DNA from: Bradyrhizobium oropedii
GTDB taxonomy: Bacteria > Pseudomonadota > Alphaproteobacteria > Rhizobiales > Xanthobacteraceae
Length of the DNA: 46,761 nt
Direction: 5' to 3'
Assembly: GCF_020889685.1 (NCBI RefSeq)
Contig: NZ_JACMYO010000052.1
Span: 1-46,761, forward strand
This document shows positions 35,827 to 44,791 of this stretch, piece by piece. Position numbers and translations under genes: made by a program. The notes beneath the pieces are model-generated. The model was given only the letters and a program-made list of their open reading frames with translations, did no database searches and had not been told where the DNA came from. Positions within the stretch are counted from its first letter, which is position 1; each line of letters begins with the position of its first letter.

Positions 35827-37146
35827 ATGGTCGCACCCCTGAACGTGGGCATAGCGGGGCTCGGCACCGTCGGTGCCGATGTCGTCCGCCTCATCGAAAC
35901 GCAAGGCCGGGCGCTCGCCGAGCGCAGCGGCCGCGTCGTTCGCGTCGTCGCCGTCACGGCGCGCTCGAAAGCCAAGAAGCGTGGCCTCGACCTGCGCGGC
36001 ATCGCCTGGGCGAAGAGCCCCGAGGCGCTGGCCGAAGATCCCAACATCGACTGCTTCGTCGAGCTGATGGGCGGCGCCGGCGATCCGGCGCTCTCCGCGA
36101 TCGAGACCGCGCTGAAGGCCGGCAAGTCGGTCGTGACAGCCAACAAGGCGCTGATCGCCAAGCATGGCCTGCGGCTCGCGGCGGCTGCCGAGAAGCACGG
36201 TGGCGCGCTGAACTTCGAGGCGGCGGTCGGTGCGGCGATCCCGGTCATCAAGACCCTGCGCGAGGGCCTCGCCGGCACCAGCGTCAACCGCGTCTACGGC
36301 ATCCTCAACGGCACCTGCAATTACATCCTGACCCGGATGGAGCAGGAGGGTCTGTCGTTTGAAGAATGCCTGAAAGACGCCCAGCGTCTCGGCTACGCCG
36401 AAGCCGACCCGTCATTCGACGTCGATGGTCACGACACCGCGCAGAAGCTTGCGATCCTGGCGAGCCTCGCCTTCGGAACCAAGGTCGCCGAAAGCGCTGT
36501 TTATGTCGAAGGCATCTCCTCGATCACGCCGGAAGACCTCAAGGCCGCCGCGGAACTCGGCTACCGCGTCAAGCTGCTCGGCGTCGCCGTGCGCACGGCA
36601 AAGGGCATTGAGCAGCGCGTGCACCCGACCATGGTGCCGAAATCATCGTCGATCGCGCAGGTAATGGGCGTCACCAATGCTGTCGCAATCGACGGCGAGG
36701 GAATTCCGCCGATCACGCTGGTCGGGCCCGGCGCCGGCGGCGGCGCGACGGCCTCGGCCGTGGTGGCCGACATCGCCGACGTGGCCCGCGGCATTCGCGC
36801 CAAGCCGTTCGGCCGTCCGGTCGAGCGGTTGCGCGACACCTCCAAGGCGCCGATGGAACGCCACGAGGGTGGTTACTATATCCGCCTGATGGCGCGCGAT
36901 CTTGCAGGCACTGCCGCGACAATCGCCACCCGGCTCGCGGAACAGAAGATATCCCTGGAATCCATCGTGCAACGGCACCCGGATGGCGTCGATGTGAATG
37001 GCGCGGCCAAAAAACCTTCACCGGTCCCCGTCATTCTGATTACCTATGCGACCAGCGAGGATGCCGTGCATCGCGCGCTGGCCGCAGTGCAGCGCGATAA
37101 GGTCATCAGCGGCCGGCCGCAGGTGATCCGGATCGAGAAGAACTAG
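35827..37146 (+). CDS. hom: Homoserine dehydrogenase
   Basis: Reduces aspartate semialdehyde to homoserine in threonine and methionine synthesis; 439 residues. The NAD(P) fold is VGIAGLGTVGADVVRLI; the signatures ANKALIAKHG and YGILNGTCNYILTRM are clear; and a C-terminal ACT domain (YYIRLMARDLAGTAATIATRLAEQKISLE split over ~370-430) allows threonine feedback. Its place before glpX and recJ is an order often seen in alphaproteobacteria. Confidence 0.97.
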   Translation: MVAPLNVGIAGLGTVGADVVRLIETQGRALAERSGRVVRVVAVTARSKAKKRGLDLRGIAWAKSPEALAEDPNIDCFVELMGGAGDPALSAIETALKAGKSVVTANKALIAKHGLRLAAAAEKHGGALNFEAAVGAAIPVIKTLREGLAGTSVNRVYGILNGTCNYILTRMEQEGLSFEECLKDAQRLGYAEADPSFDVDGHDTAQKLAILASLAFGTKVAESAVYVEGISSITPEDLKAAAELGYRVKLLGVAVRTAKGIEQRVHPTMVPKSSSIAQVMGVTNAVAIDGEGIPPITLVGPGAGGGATASAVVADIADVARGIRAKPFGRPVERLRDTSKAPMERHEGGYYIRLMARDLAGTAATIATRLAEQKISLESIVQRHPDGVDVNGAAKKPSPVPVILITYATSEDAVHRALAAVQRDKVISGRPQVIRIEKN

Positions 37147-37225
37147 CGCATGGCCTGAACGGGTCGGGCGTGAGACGATTGATGCGGGCAGGCTGGCCTG
37201 TCCCAGAGGCTTAAGGAGTACGCCG

Positions 37226-38224
37226 ATGTCGACCCATATTTCCGTTCCGCCGCAGATGCTGCTCGAGCGCATCCTGACGCTCGAAATCGTGCGCGTGACG
37301 GAGCGCGCGGCGGTGTCGGCCGCGCGGCTGCGCGGCCATGGCCAGGAGAAGGCCGCCGACAAGGCCGCGGTCGACGCAATGCGGCGAGAGCTCAACAAGC
37401 TGCCGATCGAAGGCACCGTCGTGATCGGCGAGGGCGAGCGCGACGAGGCGCCGATGCTGTTCATCGGCGAGAAGGTCGGCCTCAACGCCGGTCCCAAGGT
37501 CGACATCGCGGTCGACCCGCTCGAAGGCACCACGCTGTGCGCCAAGAACATGCCCGGCTCGATCGCCACCATGGCGATGGCCGATGGCGGCACGCTGCTG
37601 CACGCGCCGGACGTCTACATGCAGAAGATCGCGATCGGCCCGGGCTACGCCAAGAATGTGATCGAGCTCGACGCGCCGCCGGCCGACAACGTGCGCCGGC
37701 TCGCCAAGGCCAAGGGCGTCGACCCCACCGCCATCAACGTGCTGGTGCTCGACCGTCCGCGCCATGCCGACATCATCAATAGCGTGCGCTCGACGGGCGC
37801 TGCCGTGCAGCTGATCACCGATGGCGACGTCGCCGGCGTCATTCACTGCGCCAAGCCCGATGAGACTGGCGTCGACATGTATATCGGCACCGGCGGCGCG
37901 CCCGAGGGCGTGCTGGCGGCGGTCGCGCTGCGTTGCATCGGCGGCCAGATGCAGTGCCGCCTGATCCTCGACACCGAAGAGAAGCGCGAGCGCGCCCACA
38001 AGATGGGCGTCATCGATCCGAAGATGATCTACGGCATCGAGGACATGGCCAAGGGCGACTGCCTGTTCGCCGCCACCGGCGTCACCACCGGCTCGCTGCT
38101 GACGGGCGTGAAGTTCAAGAAGGACGTGATCGAGACCGAGACGGTCGTGATGCGCTCGGTGACCGGCACCGTGCGCTACATCAAGGCCGAGCACCGCCAG
38201 CTGGAGAAGTTCCACCTGGATTAA
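37226..38224 (+). CDS. glpX: Fructose-1,6-bisphosphatase class II (GlpX)
   Basis: Metal-dependent hydrolysis of fructose-1,6-bisphosphate (and in autotrophs often sedoheptulose-bisphosphate); 332 residues. Motifs are VVIGEGERDEAPMLFIGE, the metal-site DPLEGTTLCAKNMPGSIATMA and GTGGAPEGVLAAVALRC. An AAGGAG ribosome site precedes ATG 37226. It follows hom by 79 bp. It serves gluconeogenesis and may serve the Calvin cycle, if this strain has one. Confidence 0.97.
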   Translation: MSTHISVPPQMLLERILTLEIVRVTERAAVSAARLRGHGQEKAADKAAVDAMRRELNKLPIEGTVVIGEGERDEAPMLFIGEKVGLNAGPKVDIAVDPLEGTTLCAKNMPGSIATMAMADGGTLLHAPDVYMQKIAIGPGYAKNVIELDAPPADNVRRLAKAKGVDPTAINVLVLDRPRHADIINSVRSTGAAVQLITDGDVAGVIHCAKPDETGVDMYIGTGGAPEGVLAAVALRCIGGQMQCRLILDTEEKRERAHKMGVIDPKMIYGIEDMAKGDCLFAATGVTTGSLLTGVKFKKDVIETETVVMRSVTGTVRYIKAEHRQLEKFHLD

Positions 38225-38228
38225 TGTT

Positions 38229-38329
38229 GTCATTCCGGGGCGTCCGAAGGACGAACCACAGATGCGCAGATTGCGCATCGGGGAATCTCGAGGTTCCGGG
38301 TTCGATGCTCCGCATCGCCCCGGAACGAC
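38229..38329. repeat. Dispersed intergenic palindromic repeat, copy B
   Basis: A ~101-bp element bounded by GTCATTCC and GGAACGAC. It shares CAGATGCGCA..TTGCGCAT, GGGTTCGATGCTCCGCATC and CGCCCCGGAA with copy A at 27610 but is shorter in its left half. It sits between glpX and the HAD dehalogenase gene and is palindromic. Confidence 0.8.
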
Positions 38330-38368
38330 GTGTCCAAGCAACAAGAACAACAACAAGGGGAGACGCGC

Positions 38369-39088
38369 ATGTCCGATCTGTCCGGGGTCAAGGCGCTGGT
38401 GTTCGATGTGTTCGGCACAGTGGTCGATTGGCGCACCAGCCTGATCAACGATTTCGCGACATGGGGAGAGACGCGCGGGATCAAGGCCGACTGGACGGCG
38501 CTGGTCGACGGCTGGCGCGCGGTCTATGTGGCCTCGATGGACGAGGTGCGCAAGAACCCGCAGAACGGCTACGTCATCCTCGATGTGCTGCATCGCCGCT
38601 CGCTGGAGAAGCTGGTCGCGCAGTTCGACGTGAAGGGCCTTACCGAAGCCGACCTGCACCATCTGACGCTGGGCTGGCATCGCCTGCACGCCTGGCCCGA
38701 CAGCGTTGCCGGCCTGACCCGGCTGAAGAACAAATACGTCATCTCGCCGCTCTCCAACGGCAACGTCGCTCTGCTCACCAACATGGCGAAGTTCGCAGGC
38801 CTGCCCTGGGACCTCGTGATGTCGGCCGAACTGTTCGAGCACTACAAGCCGGACCCGGAAACCTATCTCGGCGCCGCGAAGCTGCTCTGCCTGCCGCCGG
38901 AGCAGGTGATGATGGTCGCCGCGCACAATTACGATCTGAAGCATGCCCAGAAGCACGGCCTGAAGACCGCGTTCGTGGCGCGGCCGACCGAATACGGCCC
39001 GCTGCAGAAGGTCGATTTCGAGGCCACCGGCAACTGGGACATCGTGGCCAAGGATTTCGGGGAAATCGCCAGCCGGATGGGCTGCTAG
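38369..39088 (+). CDS. Haloacid dehalogenase type II (HAD superfamily)
   Basis: A 239-residue HAD hydrolase. The nucleophile motif is ALVFDVFGTVVDWRTSL (Asp plus Gly-Thr), then SPLSNGN (motif II Ser/Asn), Lys in HYKPDPETYLGAA and motif IV MVAAHNYDLKHA. This combination fits L-2-haloacid dehalogenase type II, though phosphatase activity is possible. ATG 38369 follows AAGGGGAG. recJ starts 55 bp downstream. Confidence 0.9.
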   Translation: MSDLSGVKALVFDVFGTVVDWRTSLINDFATWGETRGIKADWTALVDGWRAVYVASMDEVRKNPQNGYVILDVLHRRSLEKLVAQFDVKGLTEADLHHLTLGWHRLHAWPDSVAGLTRLKNKYVISPLSNGNVALLTNMAKFAGLPWDLVMSAELFEHYKPDPETYLGAAKLLCLPPEQVMMVAAHNYDLKHAQKHGLKTAFVARPTEYGPLQKVDFEATGNWDIVAKDFGEIASRMGC

Positions 39089-39143
39089 AACTGGCTTGGG
39101 ATTCACTGAGGCGCTACGATTCCTGCCTGATTGGAAAGGAATC

Positions 39144-40985
39144 ATGACGCTCCACGCATCCGCATTGCCCATCGAAGCGCCGCTGGCGTTTCTTGGTGTG
39201 TCGCGGTCGCTGACCGGAAAGCTCTGGCGCGACCGGCTCGATGCGCGCGGGGCGGCGCGGGCGCTCGCGATCGTGCAGCGCTATCAATTGCCGGAAATGC
39301 TGGCGCGCGTGCTGGCTGGGCGCGATGTCGCGATCGACGATGTCGCCGACTTCCTCGACCCGACCATCCGCAAGCTGATGCCGGATCCCCATACGGTCAC
39401 CGAGATGGAGCATGCGGCCAAGCGCATCGCGGATGCCGCGCTACGCGGGGAGAAGGTCGCGATCTTCGGAGACTATGACGTCGACGGTGCGACCTCGGCG
39501 GCACTGCTGACATGGCATCTGCGCCATTGCGGGCTGGATCCACTGATCCACATTCCCGACCGTATTTTCGAAGGCTACGGGCCGAACGTCGACGCCGTCC
39601 GTGCGCTCGCGGCAAAAGGTGCGACGCTGCTCGTCACCGTCGATTGCGGCACCACCAGCATCGAGCCGCTGGCGGAAGCCAGGAAGCTCGGGATGTCGGT
39701 CGTGGTGATTGATCATCATCAGACCGGCGATGAGTTGCCCGAGGTCGACGCGCTGGTGAATCCGAACCGGCCCGACGATCTCTCCGGCCTCGGCCATCTT
39801 GCCGCCGTTGGCCTCGTGTTCGTGACATTGGTCGCGGTCAACCGCGAGCTGCGCCAGCGCGGCTTCTGGACCGGCGTGATGCCGGAGCCGGACCTGCTCG
39901 GCATGCTGCATCATGTCGCGCTCGGCACCGTCGCCGACGTCGCGCCGCTGATCGGGCTCAACCGGGCCTTCGTCGCCAAGGGCCTGATCGCGATGCGCCG
40001 GCGCGATCATGTCGGCCATACCGCGCTGATGGATGTGGCGCGGCTGAACGGTCCGCCGGAGGCCTGGCATCTCGGCTTCATGCTGGGGCCGCGCATCAAT
40101 GCCGGCGGCCGCATCGGGCGCGCCGATCTCGGCGTGCGGCTGCTGCTCGAAGGCGATGTCTCGGAGGCCGCGCGGATCGCGGCCGAACTCGACCGCCTCA
40201 ACAGCGAGCGGCGCGTGATCGAGCAGGCGGCCGAGGCGCAGGCCGAAGCCGAGGCGCTGGCCTCGCTTGGGCTGGAGGACAAGGGCGCTGTCATCGTCAC
40301 CGCGGCGGAAGGCTGGCATCCCGGCGTGGTCGGGCTCGTCGCCGCGCGGCTGAAGGAGAAGTTCGCGCGTCCTGCGTTTGCGATCGCGCTCGAGCCGGGC
40401 GGCATCGGCACCGGATCAGGCCGTTCGATCGGCGGCGTCGATCTCGGCAAGGCGGTGCGCCAGGCGGTGCACGATGGGCTGCTGATGAAGGGCGGCGGGC
40501 ACGCGATGGCGGCCGGCGTGACGTTGCGCAAGGAGAAGCTCGCCGAATTCCGTGCCTACATGGAAAGCGCGCTGGCGGCCGACGTCGCCAACTCTCGCCA
40601 CGAGAACGAGCTGTTCATCGACGGTGCGGTCACCGCGCGCGCGGTGACGCCGGAATTCGCCGCGACGCTCAATCGCGCGGGCCCGTTCGGCAGCGCCAAT
40701 CCGGAGCCGGTGATTGCGCTGCCGTCGCATCAGCTGGTCTATGCCGATGAGGTCGGGCAGGCGCATCTGCGGCTGCGCTTCAAGTCCGGCGACGGTTCCA
40801 TCGTCAACGGTATCGCATTCCGCTCCGTCGGACAGAAGCTCGGCAGCGCCTTGACGCAAAATCGCGGCCAGCAACTGCACGTGGCGGGCTCTCTTGCAGT
40901 CGACCGTTGGCAAGGCACCGAACGTGTGCAATTCCGTGTCCTCGACGTCGCGGCGCCGGATCAGGGCCCGACGGTGATCCGATAA
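39144..40985 (+). CDS. recJ: Single-stranded-DNA-specific exonuclease RecJ
   Basis: A 5'-3' ssDNA exonuclease in recombination and mismatch repair; 613 residues. The DHH domain motifs are VAIFGDYDVDGATSAALL, LVTVDCGTTS and VVIDHHQTGDELPEVDALVNPNRP. The DHHA1 part shows GWHPGVVGLVAARLKEKF and GGGHAMAAGVTL; the C-terminal OB-like region (QAHLRLRFKSGDGSIVNGIAF) is present. The start at 39144 follows AAAGGA. All key Asp/His residues are intact. Confidence 0.97.
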   Translation: MTLHASALPIEAPLAFLGVSRSLTGKLWRDRLDARGAARALAIVQRYQLPEMLARVLAGRDVAIDDVADFLDPTIRKLMPDPHTVTEMEHAAKRIADAALRGEKVAIFGDYDVDGATSAALLTWHLRHCGLDPLIHIPDRIFEGYGPNVDAVRALAAKGATLLVTVDCGTTSIEPLAEARKLGMSVVVIDHHQTGDELPEVDALVNPNRPDDLSGLGHLAAVGLVFVTLVAVNRELRQRGFWTGVMPEPDLLGMLHHVALGTVADVAPLIGLNRAFVAKGLIAMRRRDHVGHTALMDVARLNGPPEAWHLGFMLGPRINAGGRIGRADLGVRLLLEGDVSEAARIAAELDRLNSERRVIEQAAEAQAEAEALASLGLEDKGAVIVTAAEGWHPGVVGLVAARLKEKFARPAFAIALEPGGIGTGSGRSIGGVDLGKAVRQAVHDGLLMKGGGHAMAAGVTLRKEKLAEFRAYMESALAADVANSRHENELFIDGAVTARAVTPEFAATLNRAGPFGSANPEPVIALPSHQLVYADEVGQAHLRLRFKSGDGSIVNGIAFRSVGQKLGSALTQNRGQQLHVAGSLAVDRWQGTERVQFRVLDVAAPDQGPTVIR

Positions 40986-41002
40986 GAAACGTTGGAGAGG
41001 AC

Positions 41003-41812
41003 ATGTCAGGACAGGTTGAAGGCAAGGTCGCGCTGGTGACCGGCGGCGCATCGGGTATCGGCGCTGCGATCGTGGAGTTGCTTGCGCAGGAAGGCGCGAC
41101 GGTTGTCGCGACCGACATCGACGAATTGAGGGGACCGGAGCTCGCGGCGCGGCTCACGAAAGCCGGGCGCAAGGTGAGCTTCCTGCCGCAAGATGTCACA
41201 AGCGAGGAGCGCTGGATCGAAATCGTCGGTGAGATCGGCAAGCGGCATGGCCGCCTCGATATCATGGTCTCGAACGCCGGCATCGGCATCGGAGCGCTGT
41301 CGATTGTCGAGATGTCGCTCGCGGATTGGCGCCGGCAGACCGCCATCAATATCGATGGCGTGTTCCTGTCGGTGAAGCATTCTCTGCCGCTGATGCGCAA
41401 GCACGGCGGCGGCTCCATCATCATGATGTCGTCGCTGGCCGGCCTGCGCGGCGCGGCGACGCTTTCCGGCTACAGCGCCACCAAGGGCGCGGTCCGGTTG
41501 TTTGCCAAGTCGATCGCGATGGAATGCGCCCAGGTCGGCGACGGCATCCGCGTCAATTCCGTGCATCCCGGCATCATCGATACGCCGATCTGGGGCAAGA
41601 TCCCGACCGGCGCAACCGGCGCCGGCCAGAACGCGCCGATCGATCCGGAGGAGCGTGCGAGGTTCGCAACGCCGCTCGGCCGCGCCGGCCAGGCGATCGA
41701 GATCGCACAGGGCGTGCTCTATCTCGCCTCGGATGCGTCGCGCTATGTCACGGGCAGCGAGCTTGTGATCGACGGCGGTATGAACGCCGGCGGCGTGGTG
41801 CGCCAGCAGTAG
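41003..41812 (+). CDS. SDR family oxidoreductase
   Basis: A 269-residue classical SDR. The cofactor motif is VTGGASGIGAAIV with VATDID (acidic residue favouring NAD), then SNAG, then catalytic Ser144, Tyr157 and Lys161 (YSATKGA). IIDTPIWGKIPTG and GSELVIDGGMNAGG end the fold. It resembles cyclohexanol/3-hydroxysteroid dehydrogenase-type SDRs, but the substrate is not known. Start 41003 follows GGAGAGG and lies 17 bp after recJ, so it is likely read through from it. Confidence 0.92.
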   Translation: MSGQVEGKVALVTGGASGIGAAIVELLAQEGATVVATDIDELRGPELAARLTKAGRKVSFLPQDVTSEERWIEIVGEIGKRHGRLDIMVSNAGIGIGALSIVEMSLADWRRQTAINIDGVFLSVKHSLPLMRKHGGGSIIMMSSLAGLRGAATLSGYSATKGAVRLFAKSIAMECAQVGDGIRVNSVHPGIIDTPIWGKIPTGATGAGQNAPIDPEERARFATPLGRAGQAIEIAQGVLYLASDASRYVTGSELVIDGGMNAGGVVRQQ

Positions 41813-41896
41813 GCCCATCGCGAGATCGAGTGGAGCAATCCAAGCTCGCTGACGGGCGTGGATTGCGTCCTCTCGATATCGCTCCGCTGCGGCGGC

Positions 41897-42631
41897 TTAT
41901 GTATTGGGTTTGGCTGCTTGCGCCTTGCAGGTGGTAAGCTCGGCCGCCGCCTCCGTGGTGTCGCTACTGGTCGGGGTTTTGCACTTCGAGTCCGTGTTCG
42001 CGAGCGACGAGTCGATGATTGCCCGCATATTGGAAATCGAGCAGATGTTGGCATATTGCTGCGCGCGGCCGCGAACGACGACCAAACGCTCCAGTTCGTT
42101 GTAGCAGCCGCCAGTCGAGTCACAGGCGGCTTCCTGCAGACGCCCCCTTTTCCAGTCGGCGCCCATGCCCTTGAGATAGTCGGCCATCTGCTGCTTCACA
42201 TGGCGCTTGAGTTGACCGGCATAGGGGGAGAAGGCGTAGATCTCCGAGGCGAATTTGTTGACGTTCTGCCCATAGGCGATGGTGGCTCCGGTGACCGCGA
42301 CGGCGTTCGCGGCCACGCCATAGCTCGCCATCAACGGCGTTGCTGCCGTAATGGATGCTGCGAGGAGCTTGTCGATGAAGGACGAGTCCTGATTGAAGCG
42401 AGCCAGCAGATCGAAGAACTCGTCGCAGCGCTGGTTGGTGTAGTTGACGCTCGCGAGCAGGTACTCGGATGAATACATCCGTCGGACACCATTTGAATCG
42501 GCGACGGTCACGGTGCCGATCTCACCCGCATATTGCGACACCTCGGTTGGTGTCGGCGTCGATACCAGCGTATCGACGGATTTGCAGGCGCCCAAAAACA
42601 GGGCGCACGCCAGAACGATTGCTCTCAACAA
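41897..42631 (-). CDS. Hypothetical lipoprotein
   Basis: A ~244-residue protein with no recognised family. A TTG start at 42631 (or 42628) is preferred because GGGGG lies six bases upstream and it gives a compact lipoprotein signal (LRAIVLACALFLGACKS, lipobox FLGAC); an ATG at 42667 would add 12 residues without a ribosome site. The body is helical (SFIDKLLAASITAATPLMASYGVAANAVAVTG), includes several Cys residues (RCDEFFDLLARF, AACDSTGGCYNE, NICS) and ends in a Thr/Ala-rich tail. Surface or periplasmic anchoring is inferred. Confidence 0.75.
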   Translation of the reverse strand: MLRAIVLACALFLGACKSVDTLVSTPTPTEVSQYAGEIGTVTVADSNGVRRMYSSEYLLASVNYTNQRCDEFFDLLARFNQDSSFIDKLLAASITAATPLMASYGVAANAVAVTGATIAYGQNVNKFASEIYAFSPYAGQLKRHVKQQMADYLKGMGADWKRGRLQEAACDSTGGCYNELERLVVVRGRAQQYANICSISNMRAIIDSSLANTDSKCKTPTSSDTTEAAAELTTCKAQAAKPNT

Positions 42632-42796
42632 AGTAAGCCCCCAAATACAACTTAAAATAGACTGCATTCAGGCAAAGAACGGCAGTCTTGGCAATGGATG
42701 TGCGAGGTTATCAACACGCCTATAGGTTGATTGTGGAAAACTCGATCAGCCGCGGGGCGTATCCTGTTGCACGGGCTTGAGGAAAACGCGGGCTCG

Positions 42797-44032
42797 TCAG
42801 CCGCCTTGCCGCAGGCGCGCCAATACCTTGAGGCCGCCGTAACCGTCGGCGGGCAGCAGCCCCATCCTGATCTGGTAATCCTTGATCGCCTTCATGGTGT
42901 CGTTGCCGACGCGGCCGTCAGTGCCGCCGGTGTCGAAGCCGGCCTTGGTCAGCCGCGTCTGCATCTCCTGGACCTCGGCAAGCGTCAGCGCCCGCTCCGA
43001 GCCCGGGAAGGGCTGGATGAACGGCGGCCCGCCGAGACAGCGATCGCCGAGATGGCAGATCGCCAGCGCGTAGTTCATCGAGGGATTGTAGCTCTTCACC
43101 GAATTGAAGTTCGGGCCGAGCAGGAAGGCGGGGCCGCCCGCGACGGGGATCCAGAGTTGCGCCGACGCGTTCGGTTGCGGGAAGGGCTGGCCGTCGGCTC
43201 TGCCGACGCCGGCGCTGGTCCAGGCTGCGTAGCTGCGGCTGCCGCTGGCGCCGCCACCGGGCGCGCGGACTTCGTAACCCCAATGCTCGCCGCGGTGCCA
43301 TTTGCCGCGATTGACGAGGTACTTCGCGGTCGAGCCCAGTGCATCGTCGGGCCGGCCGAACGGCGAGACCTTGCCGTCGCCGTCATAGTCGAAGCCGACA
43401 TTGAGCCAGACTTCCGGCATCCACTGCGAATGGCCCATCGCGCCGGCCCAGGAGCCGTTCATCTCTTCGGGTGTGCTCCAGCCGCGCTGCACGATCTTCA
43501 TCGCGTTGATCAGCTCGGTCTCCCAATAGGCCTTGCGGCGCGGCTCGTTCCAGGCGAGCGCGGCGAGGGAGGGGAACACCGGCGTCATGTGGTTCTGCTG
43601 CACCAGCGGATCGCCATAGGCCGATTCAACGCCCCACAGCGCGAGCAGTGTGCCGCGCTCGACGCCGAAGTCGCGCTCGATCCGGCCGAACAGCGCTTCG
43701 TTCTTCTTCAACGCCTCGCGGCCGTGGATGACCCGCCAGTCGGAGACGCGGCGATTGATGTACTGCCAGATCTGCTCGTGGAATTCAGGCTGGTTGCGCA
43801 TCTGCTTGAACACGCTCATGTCGGGCTCGACCCGCCCCATGCAGCGATTCCAGGTCGCCTCCGAAATACCCTTTGCCAGCGCGCGGGCGCGAAAATTATC
43901 GCGCCATTGCTCGAAGCCGGGCGGAGCGGCTGCCAGCGCGCCGAGCGGACTGGCGAGCGTCACGCCTGCGGCGAGCCCCGCCTTGAGGACGGCGCGGCGG
44001 GCGGGGGATTTCGGAGAATCAGGCTGTTTCAT
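42797..44032 (-). CDS. Lytic murein transglycosylase (MltB/GH103-like) with PG-binding domain
   Basis: A 411-residue peptidoglycan lytic transglycosylase. A Tat-like or Sec signal (PARRAVLKAGLAAGVTLASP, cut near GALAA) is followed by the GH103 domain with catalytic Glu136 in LALWGVESAYGDP, and GAMGHSQWMPE and DYDGDGK are family signatures. A C-terminal PG_binding_1 module (LAEVQEMQTRLTKAGFDTGG ... IKDYQIRMGL) anchors it to murein. ATG 44032 fits the signal; the frame stays open to 44152 without similarity. Confidence 0.94.
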   Translation of the reverse strand: MKQPDSPKSPARRAVLKAGLAAGVTLASPLGALAAAPPGFEQWRDNFRARALAKGISEATWNRCMGRVEPDMSVFKQMRNQPEFHEQIWQYINRRVSDWRVIHGREALKKNEALFGRIERDFGVERGTLLALWGVESAYGDPLVQQNHMTPVFPSLAALAWNEPRRKAYWETELINAMKIVQRGWSTPEEMNGSWAGAMGHSQWMPEVWLNVGFDYDGDGKVSPFGRPDDALGSTAKYLVNRGKWHRGEHWGYEVRAPGGGASGSRSYAAWTSAGVGRADGQPFPQPNASAQLWIPVAGGPAFLLGPNFNSVKSYNPSMNYALAICHLGDRCLGGPPFIQPFPGSERALTLAEVQEMQTRLTKAGFDTGGTDGRVGNDTMKAIKDYQIRMGLLPADGYGGLKVLARLRQGG

Positions 44033-44096
44033 GCGGCCAGTGTAGCGGCGCCGATCGGGTGAGCCAAAAGCCACGCCGCCGCAGGGATCGTTGTTT

Positions 44097-44169
44097 GAGC
44101 ATGACCTCCGCGCAAACGCTACGCGTTTGTCGCGAGGGAAACCGGTTCCCACTTTTCCGGGTCATGCTC
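44097..44169. repeat. Dispersed palindromic element (GAGCATGACC ... GGTCATGCTC)
   Basis: 10-bp perfect inverted ends (44097-44106 and 44160-44169) enclose GAAACCGGTTCCCACTTTTCC and an inner CAAACG/CGTTTG hairpin. The motif GGTTCCCACTTTTCCGG with GAGCATGA ends is, from general knowledge, a common repeat in rhizobial intergenic DNA. It lies between the transglycosylase and MarR genes. Confidence 0.7.
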
Positions 44170-44708
44170 TATGTATCCTGCAAATCTGTGGCGATTTTTG
44201 ACAGCCATTGCCGAACCACCTGTTCCGACTTCGGGTCGAGGCCGGCGGAGAGCCGTCGCTCCTGGGCCAGGGCGATATGGCGGCATTTCTCCAGCACCGT
44301 GGTTCCATGGCCGGTCAGCGTCCATTGCAGCACCCGGCCGTGAACCGGGTGCGGCGTCTTGCGGATCGCGCCGTCGCGCTCGAGGTTGCGGATGATCACA
44401 CTGACCGTCTGCGGCGTCAGCAGCGCCACGCGCGCCAGATCGGCGCCGGATAGTCCGGGATAGGCCTTCAGCATGGTGAGCACGACGAATTGCGGTGAGG
44501 TGACGCCGAGGCGTCCCAGTTCGCGTTCCATCGACAGCCGCGAAGCCGCATGCGCCTGGCGCAGCAGATAGGCGAGGTAGCCCTGTTCGCCGCGCTTGCC
44601 TTCGCCGGGTGGCGGGACGAGCGGGGCGGCGACGACGTCGCCTGCGGTTGTCCTGGCTGGACGTCGCCCGGTGGCGCCGGATTTCCCTCGTTTCTGCATT
44701 CCCGCCAT
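44169..44708 (-). CDS. MarR-family transcriptional regulator
   Basis: About 179 residues from ATG 44708 (44699 is also possible). A Pro/Gly/Lys-rich N-terminal ~35 residues precedes the winged-helix MarR domain: YLAYLLRQAHAASRLSMERELGRLGVTSPQFVVLTML, GLSGADLARVALLTPQTVSVIIRNLERDG, then the wing with HPVHGRVLQWTLTGHG. It is divergent from the AhpD-like gene at 44792; two ATCAG-N4-CTGAT sites lie between them, suggesting auto-repression and control of that gene. Confidence 0.9.
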   Translation of the reverse strand: MAGMQKRGKSGATGRRPARTTAGDVVAAPLVPPPGEGKRGEQGYLAYLLRQAHAASRLSMERELGRLGVTSPQFVVLTMLKAYPGLSGADLARVALLTPQTVSVIIRNLERDGAIRKTPHPVHGRVLQWTLTGHGTTVLEKCRHIALAQERRLSAGLDPKSEQVVRQWLSKIATDLQDT

Positions 44709-44740
44709 GTTGCCTTCGCGAATGTCGGCGTCTTGCTCAA

Positions 44741-44774
44741 TATCAGAGCTCTGATAATATGTCAGTACACTGAT
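44741..44774. promoter_or_regulatory. Twin MarR-type operator palindromes
   Basis: Site 1 (44741-44756) is a perfect 16-bp palindrome, TATCAGAGCTCTGATA. Site 2 (44761-44774) is GTCAG-TACA-CTGAT, one mismatch from the same ATCAG-N4-CTGAT core. Centres are 19 bp apart, about two helical turns, in the 83-bp divergent region between marR and the AhpD-like gene. Confidence 0.7.
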
Positions 44775-44791
44775 AACATGAGGCCGCGCCG

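Noticed and set aside
42731..44062. 443-codon plus-strand frame antisense to the lytic transglycosylase
   Set aside because: Shadow of the transglycosylase coding frame; no recognisable domain.
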